64,000 bases of DNA from Nitrosarchaeum sp. (GTDB lineage: Archaea > Thermoproteota > Nitrososphaeria > Nitrososphaerales > Nitrosopumilaceae), in assembly GCF_035968265.1 (NCBI RefSeq), contig NZ_JAVYIM010000004.1, positions 124,001 to 188,000 of the forward strand, given 5' to 3'. The notes beneath the pieces were generated by a model that was not told where the DNA came from, searched no databases, and worked only from the letters and a program-made list of their open reading frames with translations. Shown here one piece after another: positions 60,763-64,000 of the stretch (its first letter is position 1; each line of letters begins with the position of its first letter). The position numbers and the translations under genes were made by a program.

Positions 60763-60906
60763 TAATTTTAAATGGATTTTTTGGCATTTAAAGTAAAATA
60801 CATCATGAACAGTAATGGTTTTTAATAAAAATTCAAGTTAGCACAGAAATATCAAACCAATTGTAAATAAAGTAAACTTTTAACTGCAAACTAACATTAC
60901 AAATTA

Positions 60907-62676
60907 TTGGTATCTGCAGGAACAACAGAGTTTCTAAGCTTACTTGCAATTCTTTTTGGTGGAGGAATGATTGGTGCTTGGCTAATGCACAAGATAAAAT
61001 TCCCAACAATCATAGGATTCATACTAGTTGGAATAATCGTAGGACCTTACGGATTAAGTGTAATAGAAGATACCGAATTAATCAACCTGTTAGCAGAATT
61101 TGGAATCATCATACTGCTTTTTGTCGTAGGATTAGAATTTAGCATTAACAAGTTAAAACGTGTTGGACTAAACGGAATCATCATAGGAACAGTCCAGCTT
61201 GGAATTGTATTCTTTTTGGGGTATATTGTTGCAATAGCACTTGGATGGTCTCATCTGGAAGCACTTTTCTTGGGTAGTATTTTGTCCATTACAAGTACTG
61301 CAATATCGCTTAGATTCTTGCGGGATCTCAACTTGGTAAATACCAAAGAATGGGATACCGTAATCACCATACTGATAATAGAGGACCTTGCAGCTGTTCT
61401 TCTTTTAACATTACTTGGCAATGCTTCAAGCGGAGAACATTTTGCAATAACTGATGCAGGATCATTGATAATTCAAAGCATATTGTTTTTTGTTTTGACT
61501 TTGGCAATAGGCATCAAAGTAATTCCAAAGTTATTGGAACGTGTATCTAAAATAAACATGGAGGAAGCTCCTTTTGTCACTGCACTTGGTTTGGCATTTG
61601 GCTTGGCCGTTCTTGCACATTTTTTGGGTTTGAGCAGTGCGATTGGAGCATTTTTGATGGGAATGATAATTGCTTCCTCAAAGTTTTCTGAAAAGATAAC
61701 TCCACGTGTTTTACCGTTAAAGGATTTTTTCATTGTAATATTTTTTGTGTCAATTGGAATGCTTGTAAACATCACACTAATTCCAGATGCAATTTGGATT
61801 GCGATTCCAATTGTCATCATAGCTATAGTTGGGAAATTCATTGGAAACATGTTTGCAGCATCAATGTCAGGAAATACTTTCATCAGTGCATCCACTATCG
61901 GTGCCATGATGATTCCTATTGGAGAATTTTCATTTATCATAGCTAAACTAGGAGTAGACAGTGGAAGCATAGACGAATCCATCTATCCTGTCACAATATT
62001 AGTGTCCCTTACCACCATGCTTGCAATGCCTCTTCTTTTACGAGCTTTACCTACAGTTGTAGACCAAAGATCAATCATTCCAAAAAAACTCTTGAATTAT
62101 GTTTTCTTTGCAGGCAGATTTGTAGGAGCAGGTGCATTTAAAGAAAAAACAGAACAGAGTAGTAAAAAAAATAATTTGAAAAAGTATGGACCAAAAATCA
62201 CGGTTCATTTTGTAATAATTGTATCATTACTTGCGTTGTTAAGTTATTTTACACCAACAATAATAGATCTTTTAGAAAATCCAGACATACCATTCTTTAT
62301 GAGCCCATCTTTGTTTCTTGGAATTTTAACTGCACTCATTGTAGCATATCCAATATTTTTGATGATAGGAAAAACTGAGGGGATAATAGATAGAATATCA
62401 AACACAATTACGGTCAATTATGGACAAAATGAAAAACAGATTGTCAATAAACCAATACACCGTGTATTACGTAACATCATCTTTATCGGAATAATCTTAC
62501 TTTTAGTTGCAATATTCATCAGTTTTGTGGATTGGGAGATGGAAAATGCAAAGGTGATCATTTCAACCGTAGGTTTTGCGGTAATGATACCTCTGATTCT
62601 AAGCACAATATTTTCAATACGAAAACTCACACAGACTCATTTGTTTGATAGTTGGATGTCTTCAGACAAAGAATAA
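60907..62676 (+). CDS. CPA2-type cation:proton antiporter (Kef/NapA-like)
   Basis: 589 aa, TTG start, 13-15 transmembrane helices. Antiporter core motifs FPTIIGFILVGIIVGPYG, LLFVVGLEFSIN, SITSTAISLRFL, IIEDLAAVLLLTLLGN with the conserved IED(L/x)A(A) residues. There is no C-terminal TrkA-N domain, but a hydrophobic extension follows. Exchanges Na+ or K+ for H+. The upstream 145 bp hold no other feature. Confidence 0.88.
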   Translation: MVSAGTTEFLSLLAILFGGGMIGAWLMHKIKFPTIIGFILVGIIVGPYGLSVIEDTELINLLAEFGIIILLFVVGLEFSINKLKRVGLNGIIIGTVQLGIVFFLGYIVAIALGWSHLEALFLGSILSITSTAISLRFLRDLNLVNTKEWDTVITILIIEDLAAVLLLTLLGNASSGEHFAITDAGSLIIQSILFFVLTLAIGIKVIPKLLERVSKINMEEAPFVTALGLAFGLAVLAHFLGLSSAIGAFLMGMIIASSKFSEKITPRVLPLKDFFIVIFFVSIGMLVNITLIPDAIWIAIPIVIIAIVGKFIGNMFAASMSGNTFISASTIGAMMIPIGEFSFIIAKLGVDSGSIDESIYPVTILVSLTTMLAMPLLLRALPTVVDQRSIIPKKLLNYVFFAGRFVGAGAFKEKTEQSSKKNNLKKYGPKITVHFVIIVSLLALLSYFTPTIIDLLENPDIPFFMSPSLFLGILTALIVAYPIFLMIGKTEGIIDRISNTITVNYGQNEKQIVNKPIHRVLRNIIFIGIILLLVAIFISFVDWEMENAKVIISTVGFAVMIPLILSTIFSIRKLTQTHLFDSWMSSDKE

Positions 62677-62748
62677 CTACATGATTCATGAATTGTTTCT
62701 ATTGTTTTCATCCATCACAAATAAAATATTCTGTCTTGTCTGATGGAA

Positions 62749-63801
62749 TCACAGTTTTTCATTAAAAAATCTAAGTGTCTTTTCCCATGCGTCTTTTGCT
62801 TCTTCTGGTGCATATCTATCCCCTGATGGATTTGCAAACGCATGATTCACTCCAGGATAAATTATTATTTCATTTTCTATGTTTAGCTCATCAAGAGTTG
62901 ATTGAAATTTCTTGATAGTCTCTTCAGGAATTCCTGAATCATTTCCAGCAAATATTCCCAACACAGGCCAAGAAATTTTTGAAAGAGAATCATAATCAGT
63001 TACAAGTTGTCCGTAGTAAATTACTGTAGCATCTAGTTTGGAATTATTTAGTGCCAGATTCAATGATTGACCTCCACCAAAACACCATCCAATAGAACCA
63101 ATAGATTGCGCATCATAGTTTTCTTCAAGGTATTCTACTGCTGAATTCATGTTGTTATCCCATTGTGACTGTTCAAATGAACCTCTGATTTGTCTTGCCT
63201 CATCTGATGTTTTTCCAACCTGTCTCTCGTACAGATCTACTGCAAGCACAATATATCCATGTGATGCCAGTTTCTCTGCCATCTCTTTGATGTTGTCATT
63301 TAATCCCCAAAACTCGTGAATCATTATAACTGCAGGAAAATTACCTTGCTCAGTTGGTTTTGCTAGATAACCGTTTGACTTGGCATGATACTCTACAGTA
63401 TCTGTTTCAATATTGTATTTGCCAACAGAAAATATGATCGAGTTGTTGTTTTCATTTTTTTCATAATCTGGAAGAACATGGATTGCCCACCCTCTTTCAA
63501 TTAATTTTGAAACACTTGATGATTTGACACAAGCAGGTTTACCATCTGTGTATTTTAAAACAAGTTCCATTCCATCAATACATATCACATTTGTTGGTTC
63601 TACTCCATTTTTTATCTGTTGTAATGGTGATACATGTGCTTGATCAGAATGATCATGAGACGTATCTGTAATATCATGTGGTGATGAATCTGGTGATGTG
63701 TCCAATTCTTTAATTGTGACTTGCTCTGATTTTGCATCATGAATTGTTATAATCAGAAATAGACTTGAAAGAAGAGTTAATGTGATAATTTTTTTATTCA
63801 T
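62749..63801 (-). CDS. Secreted dienelactone-hydrolase family enzyme
   Basis: 350 aa. Signal peptide LLSSLFLIITIHDAKS. Residues 60-115 hold the Cys module C-x-D-G-M-E-L-V ... KPACV ... LIERGW, also seen in 27382-28407. The alpha/beta-hydrolase domain has the triad Cys in GWCFGGGQS, Asp in FAGNDSG and His in GVNHAF. Exported hydrolase of unknown ester or lactone substrate. Confidence 0.85.
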   Translation of the reverse strand: MNKKIITLTLLSSLFLIITIHDAKSEQVTIKELDTSPDSSPHDITDTSHDHSDQAHVSPLQQIKNGVEPTNVICIDGMELVLKYTDGKPACVKSSSVSKLIERGWAIHVLPDYEKNENNNSIIFSVGKYNIETDTVEYHAKSNGYLAKPTEQGNFPAVIMIHEFWGLNDNIKEMAEKLASHGYIVLAVDLYERQVGKTSDEARQIRGSFEQSQWDNNMNSAVEYLEENYDAQSIGSIGWCFGGGQSLNLALNNSKLDATVIYYGQLVTDYDSLSKISWPVLGIFAGNDSGIPEETIKKFQSTLDELNIENEIIIYPGVNHAFANPSGDRYAPEEAKDAWEKTLRFFNEKL

Positions 63802-63916
63802 ATTTATGATAATTCATAAAACTGTTTAAAATTTACGCTTATCCACATCTATTTTTATTTGCAAAATGGTAGCAGAGTCCTATGTGTGATACCTTCTTGT
63901 AATGCAGAAATTAAAT

Positions 63917-64000
63917 TTAGTTATGAACCAATCTTTTTCGCAGTTTTGTACTGGCGTAATCCATGCCCAATGTTACTACAAGTATTGCAAGTATAAACGG
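63917..64000 (-). CDS. ABC transporter permease, C-terminal fragment (PhnE-like)
   Basis: The last 27 codons of a gene that runs beyond the window: FILAILVVTLGMDYAS then TKLRKRLVHN. A helix followed by (D)xxSxxLRxRL is typical of phosphonate-type permeases (PhnE). Only the tail is visible, so the assignment is tentative. Confidence 0.5.
   Translation of the reverse strand, partial: PFILAILVVTLGMDYASTKLRKRLVHN

Overview
The window is an AT-rich, gene-dense stretch of a chromosome from a marine or soil ammonia-oxidising thaumarchaeon of the Nitrosopumilus/Nitrosarchaeum type. Several things point this way. It has archaeal information-processing genes (L39e, L31e, L15e, Rpo7/RpoE', Spt4/RpoE'', aEF-1beta, Cdc48, Pth2, TruD, HerA-NurA-Mre11-Rad50). 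It has an AOA-type copper nitrite reductase, a degenerate FtsZ-like protein, many one- or two-cupredoxin surface proteins, a PEFG-CTERM protein and small thaumarchaeal secreted modules. TTG and GTG starts are common, and several TATA-like boxes lie about 26 nt upstream of start codons, implying leaderless transcripts. I see no prophage, IS element, CRISPR array, rRNA or tRNA.

Layout. 0-2.7 kb: a complete SsuABC/TauABC-type importer. 2.7-7 kb: a split cobalamin-dependent methionine synthase with convergent MetF. 7-8.3 kb: Nudix hydrolase, L39e, and L31e with a long repetitive tail. 8.3-12 kb (minus): FtsZ-like, tRNA methylthiotransferase, class II fumarase. 12-14.5 kb: NirK and SerA. 14.6-21.6 kb: secreted proteins, L15e, a CFI-box protein, a redoxin, a HEAT protein that looks like half of deoxyhypusine hydroxylase, and a Kazal/cupredoxin protein. 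21.7-27.3 kb (minus): nurA-herA-mre11-rad50. 27.4-29.1 kb: surface proteins. 29.1-32.3 kb: NAD de novo genes nadX, nadA, nadC. 32.3-37.6 kb: transcription subunits, Mrp, GTP-dependent dephospho-CoA kinase, a candidate C/D box sRNA, a metallopeptidase and a K+-independent H+-pyrophosphatase. 37.7-41.5 kb: DUF2024, Dps, JAMM protease, membrane cupredoxin, heme O synthase. 41.6-46.7 kb: RHH-like protein, Cdc48, aEF-1beta with its zinc-finger partner, geranylgeranyl reductase, Pth2. 46.7-54.1 kb: beta-propeller, TruD, RAM domain, and a run of small membrane and zinc proteins. 54.2-59.7 kb: a redox/detoxification neighbourhood (alcohol dehydrogenase, nitroreductase, VOC dioxygenase-like, pirin, HxlR regulator, FMN reductase). 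59.7-64 kb: secreted protein, CPA2 antiporter, secreted dienelactone hydrolase and the C-terminal end of an ABC permease.

How the genes fit together. MetF supplies methyl-tetrahydrofolate-type methyl groups to the split MetH. NadX, NadA and NadC make NAD from aspartate. The four repair genes form the archaeal end-resection operon. NirK, the cupredoxins and heme O synthase belong to copper-based electron transport. The HxlR gene keeps the N-terminal cysteine used by electrophile-sensing DUF24 regulators and sits among quinone/aromatic-handling enzymes, suggesting a stress module. The observations I rate highest are the half-size DOHH-like HEAT protein, the C/D box sRNA candidate, the HxlR/pirin/VOC/reductase module with its promoter inverted repeats, and the perfect 107-bp internal duplication in the CxxC-x17-CxxC zinc gene.
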